Assembly (NCBI RefSeq): GCF_934230905.1
Contig: NZ_CAKQFJ010000021.1
Location: 1-34,281, forward strand
Direction: 5' to 3'
Origin: an uncultured Veillonella sp.
Lineage (GTDB): Bacteria; Bacillota; Negativicutes; Veillonellales; Veillonellaceae
DNA: 34,281 nucleotides
Shown: piece after piece, positions 23,574-32,747 of the stretch
How the letters are laid out: the number at the start of each line of letters is the position of its first letter
Position numbering within the stretch: position 1 is the stretch's first letter
Translations under genes and position numbers: made by a program
Notes under the pieces: generated by a model
The model's input: the letters and a program-made list of their open reading frames with translations, nothing else
Database searches by the model: none
What the model was told of the DNA's origin: nothing

Positions 23574-25796
23574 CTAAAAACTATGACGGATTCCAGCATC
23601 TACACGATAGGATGTATCAACAGTACCGCCAAAATTTTTCGTAAACGTTCCATATACATATGTATTTGGACGGAATCTCCAAGAACCGCCGAGTTCAAGA
23701 TCAAGCCAAGTATCTTTTAAATCTACTACACTATTAGTTGTTGGTTCACCGACCATGCTATACGTTGCTTTCATCTTACCAGAGAATTCATGAGCTAATG
23801 CAGCTTTAAGGAAAACATTACTATTCTTAGCTTCCTTACCGATACCAATGCCTAAACGGCCTATAGCGGAGTTAACCGCATCAGAATTAATATGAACAAT
23901 GCTACCAGTATTCGTACGAGCATCAAAGCTTTCACCAGACAAGCGACTAAGAATCAATTCTGCACTTGGATCAATATAGAAACCATTTTCTCTCTTAATA
24001 CGCTTGCCATATTCAAGGCTCAAGGAGGTCCCTGTATTATGATAATCTCCACTTAATGTTGTACCTAAACTATTACGAACGGTAAAATCATTTTTCAAAC
24101 GATTGCCTTTAGCAATGATATCTAAATAACGACCATCATTAAATTGTTTAGCACCATAGAGTGCTAATCCAGCAGTTTTACCAGAACCGGAACCCAACGC
24201 ATAATCACTGTTGTTTGTGCCATACAAGAAGGCACCACCTATAATCCAGTTTCCTCGTTTCGTATCATAGCCAACTTGCGCCATATTATAAGTTTGATTT
24301 ACATAGGCAGAATCTGTAATTTTAGATTTACCACCAATATATTTCCCCCATACGCCTTGATTGTCAGCATTCATACGAACATCACCTAGGCGGCGTTGCA
24401 AATCATTTGTATCAGCTCTCATTTGCATAACAGAAGATGCTAATGCACTCTTAACACCAGAGACAATTTCACTTTCACTAGTGGATAATACGGTTTTATT
24501 AGACACCACAGCACGTCCATCTGTATCAAAATCATCCGGGCTAAGTTTGGCATTTAATGTAGGACTAATCACACCTGTTTCTAAATGCACATTAACACCA
24601 AGGTTTCGCTCACCCTTCGTATATCCATTGTAGACTATTTTCTTCACAAATTGATTTTCTGCTAATCCTGGAATTTCGGCATTAGCATGTTCTTTCAAAG
24701 CATCTACGGAACTACGCAATGTAACAGAAGAGCCAGGGTCAGCATGGTTGATAACCACTTCCCCTTTTCCGTTTTCTGCAGCAGGTGCACCTTTTTCATA
24801 ATCAATAGCTGTATGACCAGCATAATTATTAATCGTAATAGGACGTGCATCTACGGCTTGAATAATACCACGGCTACCTTCAGTGGCACCACCTATAAAG
24901 TGCTCTACCTTACTACCTGTATATAAATAATTAGCATTATCTGGGCGACCTTGTGTTGGATATACACGTTCTGCACCTAACCATTCATTACGCCATGTAG
25001 CACCATTTTGTAAGTATAATCTCAAGCCTCCATGATAAGGATTATTGTTACTTTCATCAAATTCATTGAGGACACCACCTACTAACTTAGAACTTGGTGT
25101 CGTTAACCCCAACGAAATTTCTGACCCATGCTTATGTGGATTTTTATCAATACCATAGTTTTTATTGATAAAACCAATATTGCCATACATGTTAACGGCC
25201 TTAGCACCTGGTTGTAATCCATCCATTCCTGTATTTACATAGACAAAGCCTTCCTCTGAAAGTGCAGAATACGTATCAGATGTGGTTAACGGATATGTTT
25301 TCACATCTGCACCGCCAAGAATACGGATATAGCCATCCTTATTAGCTTGTAAACCAACACCAACAGCATCTACTTTGGCATTACCTTGTACGGTAACACG
25401 CGTATCATCATTATTACCATCATTTGTAACGCCACCATAACCAGCATAAATACCGCTCATGTAATAATGTGCCAAATCTGGTCTACGCTTCTCTCCACTT
25501 TCCGCAGGTGCTGGATTTTTAACTATTACATTCACATTTTTATCAATGGCTACCTGTGTACCATCAAGAGCATAAATCCCCGTAACATTGTTATGATATT
25601 TTGTACCATTTACGCCAAGACCAGATACATTAACCGTCAAATCATCAGTATAATGTTTATTTTTCCCCCACAAATTCAAGCCAATAGATTTTCCGTCCGT
25701 ATGGCTTTCAACTGTAGTGGCCGACACCATGACCTCTGCACTAGCACCAGTGATAATCAAAGCGGCGATAACAGCAAGGTTTATCGTTTTTCTCAT
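23574..25796 (-). CDS. Autotransporter (type Va secretion) outer-membrane protein
   Basis: 740-aa surface protein. An N-terminal Sec signal (about residues 1-26, ending ITGASAEV) is followed by a passenger of about 430 residues rich in Asn, Gly and Thr, without cysteine. The C-terminal 12-strand autotransporter barrel covers about 460-740 (GVWGKYIGGKSKI, MAQVGYDTKRGNWIIGGAF, LSLEYGKRI, YVYGTFTKNFGG) and ends RHSF with the terminal phenylalanine needed for outer-membrane assembly. The passenger probably forms a beta-solenoid; no enzyme motif is recognised. An adhesin-like role is inferred from type. GAGGAGG lies upstream of the ATG. It lies between dapL and ddh but in opposite orientation. Confidence 0.88.
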   Translation of the reverse strand: MRKTINLAVIAALIITGASAEVMVSATTVESHTDGKSIGLNLWGKNKHYTDDLTVNVSGLGVNGTKYHNNVTGIYALDGTQVAIDKNVNVIVKNPAPAESGEKRRPDLAHYYMSGIYAGYGGVTNDGNNDDTRVTVQGNAKVDAVGVGLQANKDGYIRILGGADVKTYPLTTSDTYSALSEEGFVYVNTGMDGLQPGAKAVNMYGNIGFINKNYGIDKNPHKHGSEISLGLTTPSSKLVGGVLNEFDESNNNPYHGGLRLYLQNGATWRNEWLGAERVYPTQGRPDNANYLYTGSKVEHFIGGATEGSRGIIQAVDARPITINNYAGHTAIDYEKGAPAAENGKGEVVINHADPGSSVTLRSSVDALKEHANAEIPGLAENQFVKKIVYNGYTKGERNLGVNVHLETGVISPTLNAKLSPDDFDTDGRAVVSNKTVLSTSESEIVSGVKSALASSVMQMRADTNDLQRRLGDVRMNADNQGVWGKYIGGKSKITDSAYVNQTYNMAQVGYDTKRGNWIIGGAFLYGTNNSDYALGSGSGKTAGLALYGAKQFNDGRYLDIIAKGNRLKNDFTVRNSLGTTLSGDYHNTGTSLSLEYGKRIKRENGFYIDPSAELILSRLSGESFDARTNTGSIVHINSDAVNSAIGRLGIGIGKEAKNSNVFLKAALAHEFSGKMKATYSMVGEPTTNSVVDLKDTWLDLELGGSWRFRPNTYVYGTFTKNFGGTVDTSYRVDAGIRHSF

Positions 25797-25947
25797 CTCG
25801 TAACCTCCTCAAACTACACACAATAAATTTGTATATATCTATTGTATCTACATCAGGGGTATATGTGTCAATTTTTGTACATATGACATTTTCTTTTATG
25901 TAAATAACTATACGCAATGTATCGATATGAATTTAATTCAGAAACTC

Positions 25948-26030
25948 TATAGAATATTCTATAAAAAGTAAGTTATATGCTATAATAAATATATTAGTTA
26001 TTACACTACATTTTATAATTATATAGGAGG
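25948..26030 (+). promoter_or_regulatory. ddh promoter with 16-bp palindrome
   Basis: TATAAT (25981-25986) is preceded by TG one base upstream, forming an extended -10; no good -35 is seen. A perfect palindrome TATAGAATATTCTATA (25948-25963) occupies the -35 region, where a regulator would block or replace polymerase contacts. AGGAGG precedes the ATG at 26036. Confidence 0.6.
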
Positions 26031-26035
26031 CTAAT

Positions 26036-27010
26036 ATGAGCAACATTCGTATTGGTATCGTAGGCTATGGCAACTTAGGCCGTGGCGTAGAAGCATCTGT
26101 AAAATTACAACCAGATATGGAACTTGTTGGCGTATTCTCTCGCCGCAAAGGTCTAGAAACTGTTTCTGGTGTTCCTACATATACTATGGAGGATTTACCT
26201 AATTTTAAAGGTAAAATCGATGTTATGGTTCTTTGTGGCGGTTCCGCAACTGACCTTATCGAACAAACTCCAATGGTAACAAAATACTTTAATTGCATCG
26301 ACTCTTTCGATACACACGCACGTATTCCTGAACATTTTGCTAATGTAGATAAAGTGGCAAAAGAAGCAAAAACTGCTACTTTGATTTCTTGTGGTTGGGA
26401 CCCAGGCATGTTCTCTTTACAACGTGTATACGCTGAAAGCATCTTGCCTCATGGCAAATCTTACACATTCTGGGGCCGTGGCGTTTCTCAAGGTCACTCC
26501 GATGCTATCCGCCGCATCGACGGCGTTCTTGACGCTCGTCAATACACTGTTCCTAAAGAACAATACCTTGAAGCAATCCGCAATGGTGAAACTCCTGATG
26601 TTGATGGCTATAAAGGTCACCTTCGCGAATGCTACGTCGTAGCAGCTCCTGATGCGGACAAAGCAAAAATCGAAAACGAAATCAAAACTATGGAAAACTA
26701 CTTTGTAGGTTATGAAACTGTAGTTAACTTCATTTCTCAAGAAGAACTTGATCGTAACCACAAAGGTATTCCACATGGTGGTTTTGTTCTTCGTTCTGGT
26801 GAAAGCACAGATGGCACACGTCATGTTGTTGAGTATTCCTTAAAACTTGACTCTAACCCTGAATTTACTGGTTCTGCACTCGTTGCTTATGCACGTGGTA
26901 TTTACCGTCTTGCTAAACACGGCGGCACAGGTTGCTACACTGTATTTGATATTCCACCAGCTTGGATTTCTACACATTCTGCCGAAGAATTACGAGCTCA
27001 CTCACTATAA
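26036..27010 (+). CDS. ddh: meso-Diaminopimelate dehydrogenase
   Basis: NADP-dependent enzyme that makes meso-diaminopimelate from tetrahydrodipicolinate and ammonia in one step (and the reverse). 324 aa. The N-terminal Rossmann motif is GIVGYGNLGRG (residues 7-17), with the NADP-phosphate contact in FSRRKG. Substrate-domain features include CIDSFDTHARIP, SCGWDPGMFSLQR and WGRGVSQGHSDAIRRIDGV, all typical of Ddh. High-expression codon choice resembles that of dapL. With dapL nearby, the organism has two routes to DAP; Ddh skips the epimerase step needed after DapL. Confidence 0.95.
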   Translation: MSNIRIGIVGYGNLGRGVEASVKLQPDMELVGVFSRRKGLETVSGVPTYTMEDLPNFKGKIDVMVLCGGSATDLIEQTPMVTKYFNCIDSFDTHARIPEHFANVDKVAKEAKTATLISCGWDPGMFSLQRVYAESILPHGKSYTFWGRGVSQGHSDAIRRIDGVLDARQYTVPKEQYLEAIRNGETPDVDGYKGHLRECYVVAAPDADKAKIENEIKTMENYFVGYETVVNFISQEELDRNHKGIPHGGFVLRSGESTDGTRHVVEYSLKLDSNPEFTGSALVAYARGIYRLAKHGGTGCYTVFDIPPAWISTHSAEELRAHSL

Positions 27011-27024
27011 TTCAAAACATATTT

Positions 27025-27052
27025 AAAGAGGATAACTACGGTTATCCTCTTT
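27025..27052 (+). terminator. Terminator after ddh
   Basis: AAAGAGGATAAC (27025-27036) pairs with GTTATCCTCTTT (27041-27052) around a TACG tetraloop, followed by T-rich sequence. Confidence 0.93.
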
Positions 27053-27096
27053 TTTACATTCTTACACCTTACCATATTATATTCTTACATATAAAA

Positions 27097-27119
27097 AGGG
27101 CCATCTTTAAGATGACCCT
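27097..27119 (-). terminator. Terminator after cfa
   Basis: AGGGCCATCTT (27097-27107) pairs with AAGATGACCCT (27109-27119) with one mismatch, and TTTTT follows on the minus strand. Confidence 0.8.
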
Positions 27120-27147
27120 CTATTACTAACCGCTAAACACCTATTGC

Positions 27148-28320
27148 TTAATACCAACGAGTTAATGGTAAATCGTTATTTATACCTTTTGTCATAAGAA
27201 TTTGATGTAAATCCATATTACCAATATAGAAACCTGCAGCACAACCACAGAGATACAAATCCCACATGCGCACAAACTCAGTTCCGCGTACCTTTTCTAC
27301 TTGATCACGAACACCTTGGAAATTATTATACCAATGCATTAATGTTTTATAATAATGCAAACGTAAATTTTCAACATCAAGTACATCCATGTCATACTCA
27401 TAAGCAAATCCAATCATTTCTCGAAGGGAAGGCAAGCATCCACCTGGGAAGATGTATTTACGAATCCAAGCACTTGTTTCTTTTTCGGAAGGGTCACTAA
27501 TATAATGGAGCAGGAACAACCCACCATCTTTAAGCATGGCTGACGCATCTTCCATATATAAAGGGAAATTAGCCCGTCCAACATGCTCTAACATGCCTAC
27601 GCTAACCATACGATCAAACTGACGTCCAGAAGCAGCCACGTCACGATAATCTATAAGATCAATCTCAACTTGACCTTCAAGACCAAACTCTTTAATTCGT
27701 TCTTGCCCTTTTTTCCACTGTTCTTCAGACAATGTACAACCATAGCCTTTAACACCATATTTTCTAGCTGCTTCAATAAGAAGAAATCCCCAACCACAAC
27801 CAATATCAAGAAGTGTCATACCTTCTTTTAAGTGTAATTTATCAAGAATATGATGTACCTTTTGATATTGTGCATCTTCAAGACTATCATCTTCATGTTT
27901 AAAGTATGCACAAGAATAACTCATAGTCTTATCAAGCCATAAACTATAAAAATCATTACCTAAATCATAGTGAGAAGATACTTGTTTCTTTTGATCTTTC
28001 TTTTTTAGCCCTACATTAAAGAGCGAACTAAGAACTTTTTTATTAATAGAATCTTTATTAACATGGCCTAAAACGACACAAAGAGCTTTGAATAAATCAC
28101 CTTCAATTTCTATGTCTTTACGCATGTACGCTTCGCCAAGTGCAAGTTCAGCTGATACCAATACATCCTTTTTAGGTATATCTCTATTTACAATAATCGT
28201 AAATTCTGGATTACCTTCACCAATTGTATATTCGTTATCACCAACTTTTACAACAAAGCAATGATCATTGAATCGTTCCAAATAGTGTACTAAAAAGCTA
28301 TCAAAAAGTTTAGAAAACAT
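27148..28320 (-). CDS. cfa: Cyclopropane-fatty-acyl-phospholipid synthase
   Basis: Adds a methylene group from S-adenosylmethionine to unsaturated acyl chains of membrane phospholipids; a peripheral membrane enzyme, 390 aa. The N-terminal lipid-binding part is about residues 1-110. The methyltransferase domain has LDIGCGWGFL (171-180), and family residues lie in YSCAYF (the active-site Cys), GMLEHVG (Glu) and LLHYISD (His). Start ATG 28320 (MFSKLF) is preferred because AAGGA lies 7 nt upstream; the TTG at 28341 would read through that site. It is a single gene, divergent from ychF. Confidence 0.92.
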   Translation of the reverse strand: MFSKLFDSFLVHYLERFNDHCFVVKVGDNEYTIGEGNPEFTIIVNRDIPKKDVLVSAELALGEAYMRKDIEIEGDLFKALCVVLGHVNKDSINKKVLSSLFNVGLKKKDQKKQVSSHYDLGNDFYSLWLDKTMSYSCAYFKHEDDSLEDAQYQKVHHILDKLHLKEGMTLLDIGCGWGFLLIEAARKYGVKGYGCTLSEEQWKKGQERIKEFGLEGQVEIDLIDYRDVAASGRQFDRMVSVGMLEHVGRANFPLYMEDASAMLKDGGLFLLHYISDPSEKETSAWIRKYIFPGGCLPSLREMIGFAYEYDMDVLDVENLRLHYYKTLMHWYNNFQGVRDQVEKVRGTEFVRMWDLYLCGCAAGFYIGNMDLHQILMTKGINNDLPLTRWY

Positions 28321-28701
28321 AATCATATCCTTTCTTGCCAAAATGTGTTATACACACTTTATTCAGCATTCAGACCTTTAATTTATCTAGTTACACACTT
28401 CACATTTCATGAATTTAGTTATCAAATATTTTTATAGATAATTATCTAATTCAATATATATCAATTAATTTCTATTAATTACATAACAAATTTATCTGAT
28501 ATAAATATTTAAAACCCATAATGACATTATAAACCTTTTATGCAAAAAATACACTATATACAAAAAAAATTTATTTTAAATATACATTTAAGTATTGTAT
28601 TGTAAAGTTACATCCCACATATGATATAATATTTAATTAGTAGAGTTTTACGAAAACTTTCAACACGAACGAAATCAATGAAATTAATAAAAGGTGGTAC
28701 C
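28321..28701. other. AT-rich divergent intergenic region between cfa and ychF
   Basis: No coding region is supported. The plus strand has TATAAT (28625-28630) with a weak TTGTAA (28600-28605, 19-nt spacing) as the likely ychF promoter. A small leader hairpin AGTTTT-ACG-AAAACT spans 28644-28658, and AAAGGTGG lies just before the ychF start. The remaining roughly 250 bases are extremely AT-rich, with nothing I can assign. Confidence 0.5.
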
Positions 28702-29808
28702 ATGAGCACAAATTTAGAAGTAGGCATAGTAGGCCTTCCAAACGTTGGGAAAAGTACATTATTCAACGCCATTACAAAAGCAGGTGCTGAAGCTGCGAAC
28801 TATCCTTTCTGTACAATCGAGCCAAATGTAGGTGTTGTTGACGTTCCAGATAATCGTTTAGCTATATTAGCTGAAATGTTTGGTTCAAAACGTATTCTAC
28901 CAGCTGCTATGCGCTTTGTAGATATTGCAGGACTCGTTGAAGGTGCTTCCAAAGGCGAAGGCTTAGGCAATAAATTTCTTAGTCACATCCGTCAAGTAGA
29001 TGCAATTGCACAAGTCATTCGTTGTTTTGATGACCCTAATATCACACACGTTGCAGGCTCTATCGATCCAATTCGAGACATTGAAATCATCAATACAGAA
29101 TTATGCCTTGCTGACCTTGAGTCAGTTGAAAAACGCAAACAACGTATCGAAAAAATTGCTAAATCTGGCGACAAAGATGCGCGTGCCGAATTACCATTAC
29201 TAGAACGCATCATCGAAGGCCTTGGCGAAGCTAAACCAGTTCGCGGACAAGGTCTTGACGAAGAAGAACTAGAAATGATTAAAGAATTAACATTACTTAC
29301 TGCGAAGCCTTCCCTTTATGTAGCTAATATTTCTGAAGATGAAGTATCTGATTACTCTTCCAACGAATATGTAAAACGCGTTGAAGAATACGCCAATAAT
29401 GAAGGTGCTGGTATCGTTGTTGTTTCCGCTCGTATCGAATCTGAAATTGCTGAATTATCCGATGAAGAATCTGCTGCATTCCTTGAAGATCTCGGACTTG
29501 AAGAATCTGGCTTAACAAAACTTATTAAAGCAAGTTATTCACTATTAGGTCTTATCAACTATTTCACAGCTGGTGAAATGGAAGCTCGTGCTTGGACAAT
29601 TGTGAATGGTACTAAAGCACCTCAAGCAGCAGGTAAGATTCACTCTGATATCGAAAAAGGCTTTATCCGTGCCGAAATCGTATCCTTTGATGACTTACAA
29701 GCTTGCGGCAGTCAAAACGCAGCCAAAGAAAAAGGGCTTGTCCGATTAGAAGGTAAAGACTACGTTATGAAAGATGGCGATGTAACACACTTCCGTTTTA
29801 ACGTATAA
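28702..29808 (+). CDS. ychF: Ribosome-binding ATPase YchF (OLA1 family)
   Basis: Obg-related P-loop protein that binds ribosomes and hydrolyses ATP, linked to stress responses and redox control. 368 aa. G1 is GLPNVGKS (residues 11-18), followed by NYPFCTIEPNVG and the G3 DIAGLVEGASKGEGLGN. G4 is NISE in place of NKxD, which explains ATP preference. A coiled region is followed by the C-terminal TGS domain (about 280-365, ending ALE-like RLEGKDYVMKDGDVTHFRFNV). Start ATG 28702 fits AAAGGTGG 4 nt upstream; the in-frame ATG at 28678 has no such site. Confidence 0.95.
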   Translation: MSTNLEVGIVGLPNVGKSTLFNAITKAGAEAANYPFCTIEPNVGVVDVPDNRLAILAEMFGSKRILPAAMRFVDIAGLVEGASKGEGLGNKFLSHIRQVDAIAQVIRCFDDPNITHVAGSIDPIRDIEIINTELCLADLESVEKRKQRIEKIAKSGDKDARAELPLLERIIEGLGEAKPVRGQGLDEEELEMIKELTLLTAKPSLYVANISEDEVSDYSSNEYVKRVEEYANNEGAGIVVVSARIESEIAELSDEESAAFLEDLGLEESGLTKLIKASYSLLGLINYFTAGEMEARAWTIVNGTKAPQAAGKIHSDIEKGFIRAEIVSFDDLQACGSQNAAKEKGLVRLEGKDYVMKDGDVTHFRFNV

Positions 29809-29843
29809 TACAAATTAATATTTTCAAAGCACCATAAAAAGAG

Positions 29844-29869
29844 CCCCTCTTGCAATTATACAAGAGGGG
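29844..29869 (+). terminator. Terminator after ychF
   Basis: CCCCTCTTG (29844-29852) pairs with CAAGAGGGG (29861-29869) around an 8-nt loop, followed by TTTT. It may also serve the convergent nitroreductase gene. Confidence 0.92.
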
Positions 29870-29897
29870 TTTTAATAAGGTTAATATTAGATATATT

Positions 29898-30608
29898 CTA
29901 TTTAACAACCTTTACAATTTCATCCATTGTACGACGCGTTTTATTGCGATGTGGTTCTTCATCACGGTAACCAAAAGCAGCCATTACAGCAATGCCAAAG
30001 TGCTTCGTATCAAAAAGACCTAATTCATCGCCTAAGAATGTTGTCATCTTGTCTTGGTTGAAGCCTTCCAACGCACAAGAGTCAAGACCTTCGTAAGCAG
30101 CCATGGTCATCATATTCGCCATAACGATATACGCTTGTTTAGAGGACCAATCAAAAGCAGCACGTTCAGACTCAAATGTTTTATAGTCTTCCGTAGTAAA
30201 CTGAGCATATTTATCTTTATAAATAGCATCTACTTCAGCAGGTAATTGTTTAACCTCTTCTTGAATATATCGTACATAAGGAGAATCAAATTCTAAATCT
30301 GCCTTTTTACGCGTTAAGAATACTACAAGATGACTCGCTTCCAAACCAGCCAAAATGCCCCAGCCGTAAGCTTTCATCTTTTCGCGAATCTCTGGATTTT
30401 GAATGACTAACAACTGATATGCTTCAAAACCTAAAGACGTAGGAGACAAACGTGCCGCCTGCAAGATAGCATTCCAATCTTCATCAGAAATCTTTTTAGT
30501 GCTATCAAATTTCTTACATGCATACCGATAGGTCATAGCATATTCTAAATCTTTACGATCTAATTTTGGGGCTGTTAATTTTATAGTTTCTATTTCATAC
30601 TTACTCAT
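29898..30608 (-). CDS. Nitroreductase-family NAD(P)H-dependent oxidoreductase
   Basis: FMN-dependent reductase of the NfsB/nitroreductase family, 236 aa. The N-terminal FMN-binding block is present (RYACKKFDSTKKI, then ILQAARLSPTSLGFEAYQLLVI). A middle region follows (SSKQAYIVMANMMTMAAYEGLDSCALEGFNQDKM), and the C-terminal block is AVMAAFGYRDEEPHRNKTRR. Start ATG 30608 (MSKYEIE) is chosen; a longer frame to 30689 overlaps the upstream gene and lacks a better ribosome site. It follows the selenium genes on the same strand, but a link to selenium is only positional. The physiological substrate is unknown. Confidence 0.85.
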   Translation of the reverse strand: MSKYEIETIKLTAPKLDRKDLEYAMTYRYACKKFDSTKKISDEDWNAILQAARLSPTSLGFEAYQLLVIQNPEIREKMKAYGWGILAGLEASHLVVFLTRKKADLEFDSPYVRYIQEEVKQLPAEVDAIYKDKYAQFTTEDYKTFESERAAFDWSSKQAYIVMANMMTMAAYEGLDSCALEGFNQDKMTTFLGDELGLFDTKHFGIAVMAAFGYRDEEPHRNKTRRTMDEIVKVVK

Positions 30609-30651
30609 TAAATGTTTACCTTTCATTATAAAAATTATATTAAAAAAATGT

Positions 30652-30909
30652 CTAAATCGATGATTGTATAACTTCTTTACCTTTTTCATACCAAAATAGA
30701 CCAGATGTGCTAATCTTATACTCTTTCAAAATACGCTGAACTAGATTAGCATCACTCACTTCTATTCGAATCGATAAGCCGCACATATCATCAAGTTCTG
30801 GAGGTGTGGCCATTAATTGATGAGGCACTTCTAATTCCGTTAGCACCTTATCTGCTTTATCACCAAAATAATAAGATGTAAAAACAATTAACAGCTTTTT
30901 ATTATCCAT
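30652..30909 (-). CDS. DUF3343 protein (putative Se/S carrier)
   Basis: Small protein of about 86 aa matching the DUF3343 family (MDNKKLLIVFTSYYFGDKADKVL, PPELDDMCGLSIRIEVSD). This family usually sits beside yedF and selD and is proposed to be a selenium or sulfur carrier. The single cysteine in DMCGLS is the likely reactive residue. The start is uncertain: ATG 30909 is 13 nt after AAGGAGG, while in-frame TTG 30915 is 7 nt after it; GTG 30924 is too close. It lies 3' of yedF and 5' of the nitroreductase gene. Confidence 0.75.
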   Translation of the reverse strand: MDNKKLLIVFTSYYFGDKADKVLTELEVPHQLMATPPELDDMCGLSIRIEVSDANLVQRILKEYKISTSGLFWYEKGKEVIQSSI

Positions 30910-30971
30910 ACACAAAGGCCTCACCTCCTTTTTATATTATAACTAATCAAAATCTATTCACATATGATACA

Positions 30972-31574
30972 TTATAATTTAACAAGGTTTTCCCCTACAA
31001 TTGCATCTGTAATGGCATACATATTAGTAATAGAGCCAACACCAATTTGATCTTTAATACCATAATAATCAAGACAAATACCACATGCTGCTATTTCAAC
31101 ACCTGCATTAGCTAACTTTTTAATAGCTTCCAAATGCACCGAATCGTTAGTTACCATTTTAACGCTACTATTGATAAAGTAAATCTTAGAAGGCTTTACA
31201 TCAGCTTCAACCATACACACCCAAAAGGTTTTCATTAAATTACGACCTAGCTCTTCGCTACCTTCACCTAAATAATCCTTTGTCATCAGAATAACACGCT
31301 TTCCATAGTTCATCGGCTCACAATGAACAGATGACACCGCTTCTGCATTAGGCGTCATGGTAAGGTAAAAATCCTTACCATCTTGTCGAATTACTACACC
31401 ATAACCACGTGATCTAGCAAATTTTTCTACATTATCACGACTAACTTCATTATCTACTATGGTCGTAATAATTGCACTAGGGTTATTATCACTTACCTTC
31501 TTAGTTTCAATAACCGGTTTTGGGCATAGGCTACCACGTACATCTACAGTTAACTCATTTGTATTGCTCATCAT
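30972..31574 (-). CDS. yedF: YedF selenium-metabolism protein (TusA-DsrE-like fusion)
   Basis: 200-aa two-domain protein. The N-terminal TusA/SirA-like domain (residues 6-77) has the CPKP motif (Cys17). The C-terminal DsrE-like domain (about 92-200) has VILMTKDYLGEGSEELGRNLMKTF and conserved cysteines in ACGICLDYYG. This architecture is the YedF family found with selD and DUF3343 genes, often in genomes using selenium in labile cofactors. Two adjacent ATGs (31574 and 31571) are possible starts after AGAGGTG. The gene lies about 90 nt downstream of selD on the same strand. Confidence 0.88.
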   Translation of the reverse strand: MMSNTNELTVDVRGSLCPKPVIETKKVSDNNPSAIITTIVDNEVSRDNVEKFARSRGYGVVIRQDGKDFYLTMTPNAEAVSSVHCEPMNYGKRVILMTKDYLGEGSEELGRNLMKTFWVCMVEADVKPSKIYFINSSVKMVTNDSVHLEAIKKLANAGVEIAACGICLDYYGIKDQIGVGSITNMYAITDAIVGENLVKL

Positions 31575-31666
31575 ACACCTCTACAGAATTATATAAGTTG
31601 TGAAAGGCTCAACGGCCACTACTATAAACATATTAAATAAAACTTATCTTTCATGACTCTCATTTT

Positions 31667-32698
31667 TTATTCTGTTACGCGCACCGCCAATCCACTAAAG
31701 CTTTCAACAGCACCGATAATAGTAGCACATTCAATCCCCGCATCATGTAATGCTTTCACCAAATCAGGCCCCTCTGTGGCAGGCACAGAGAATAAAAGTC
31801 CACCTGATGTTTGTGGATCAAATAGAATATCTGTCCACACCGCATCTAAATTTACATCAACCTGTACATCTGTTATGGCCTTACGATTACCATATGATGC
31901 CGCTGGTACTAATCCCATTTGAGCTGCCTCAATAACCTCTTCAAAAAGTGGAATATCATATGCCTTAATATGAATCGTTACTGCAGAAGCACTCGCCATC
32001 TCTACAGCATGGCCCATTAAACTAAAGCCTGTCACATCTGTACAAGCATGAATTCTAAAATTATGAGCTACTTCAGCAGCCACCCGGTTCAATGTACTCA
32101 TGCTAGCAACCGCTTGCGCAGTAGCATCAGGAAATAAACCCGCTTTCAACGCATTATTCATAATACCTGTACCGATACATTTCGTTAATACTAATACATC
32201 ACCCACTAGGGCGCCTTTATTCTTCCAAATTCTATTGGGATTAACTTGACCAGTTACAGACATACCAAATATAGGTTCCTTATTTTCAATACTATGCCCC
32301 CCTACAATAACTGCACCAGCTTCGGACACAATAGAGGCAGCCCCATTGAGTACATCTGTTAATACACCTTGTTCGACTAAAGGAACCGGAAAACCAACAA
32401 TATTCATTGCAGTTAGTGGCGTCCCCCCCATCGCATATACATCACTCAAAGCATTTGCAGCTGCAATCTTACCAAATAAAGTGGAATCATTCACAACAGG
32501 TGTAAAAAAATCTAATGTTTGTACGAGGGCTATTTGCTCTGAAATTTTATATATACCTGCATCATCAGCATTGGTCATATCCGCTAGAACATGGTCATTT
32601 GTAACAGGAGTAACGGCCTTTAATACACGTTCCAATATATGCGGGCCAATTTTACATGCACAGCCCCCACTTGTAACATAATCAGTAAGTCTTACCAT
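31667..32698 (-). CDS. selD: Selenide, water dikinase (Cys form)
   Basis: Makes selenophosphate from selenide and ATP, the donor for selenocysteine, selenouridine and selenium cofactors. 343 aa. The N-terminal active site is GGCACKIGP, with the catalytic Cys13 and Lys16 (no selenocysteine codon here). Core features include ADMTNADDAGIY, QTLDFFTPVVND, ANALSDVYAMGG, VGGHSIENKEPIFGMSVTG, CTDVTGFSLMGHA and FDPQTSGGLL. AGGAG lies upstream of ATG 32698. It is part of a minus-strand cluster with DUF951, yedF and DUF3343. No selA, selB or selU occurs in this window, so the end use of selenium is not shown. Confidence 0.95.
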   Translation of the reverse strand: MVRLTDYVTSGGCACKIGPHILERVLKAVTPVTNDHVLADMTNADDAGIYKISEQIALVQTLDFFTPVVNDSTLFGKIAAANALSDVYAMGGTPLTAMNIVGFPVPLVEQGVLTDVLNGAASIVSEAGAVIVGGHSIENKEPIFGMSVTGQVNPNRIWKNKGALVGDVLVLTKCIGTGIMNNALKAGLFPDATAQAVASMSTLNRVAAEVAHNFRIHACTDVTGFSLMGHAVEMASASAVTIHIKAYDIPLFEEVIEAAQMGLVPAASYGNRKAITDVQVDVNLDAVWTDILFDPQTSGGLLFSVPATEGPDLVKALHDAGIECATIIGAVESFSGLAVRVTE

Positions 32699-32747
32699 AT
32701 GTATATCTCCTAATACAATATTTTTATCTCTTTTATAGAACTTGGAA

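Noticed and set aside
23574..25826. Long plus-strand frames opposite the autotransporter (for example 25386-25826)
   Set aside because: Low-complexity translations with no family match, antisense to a well-supported gene.
28321..28341. Longer N-terminus of Cfa starting at TTG 28341
   Set aside because: It would encode the ribosome binding site of ATG 28320, which is well spaced.
30609..30689. N-terminal extension of the nitroreductase
   Set aside because: It overlaps the DUF3343 gene, has no family counterpart and no better start signal.
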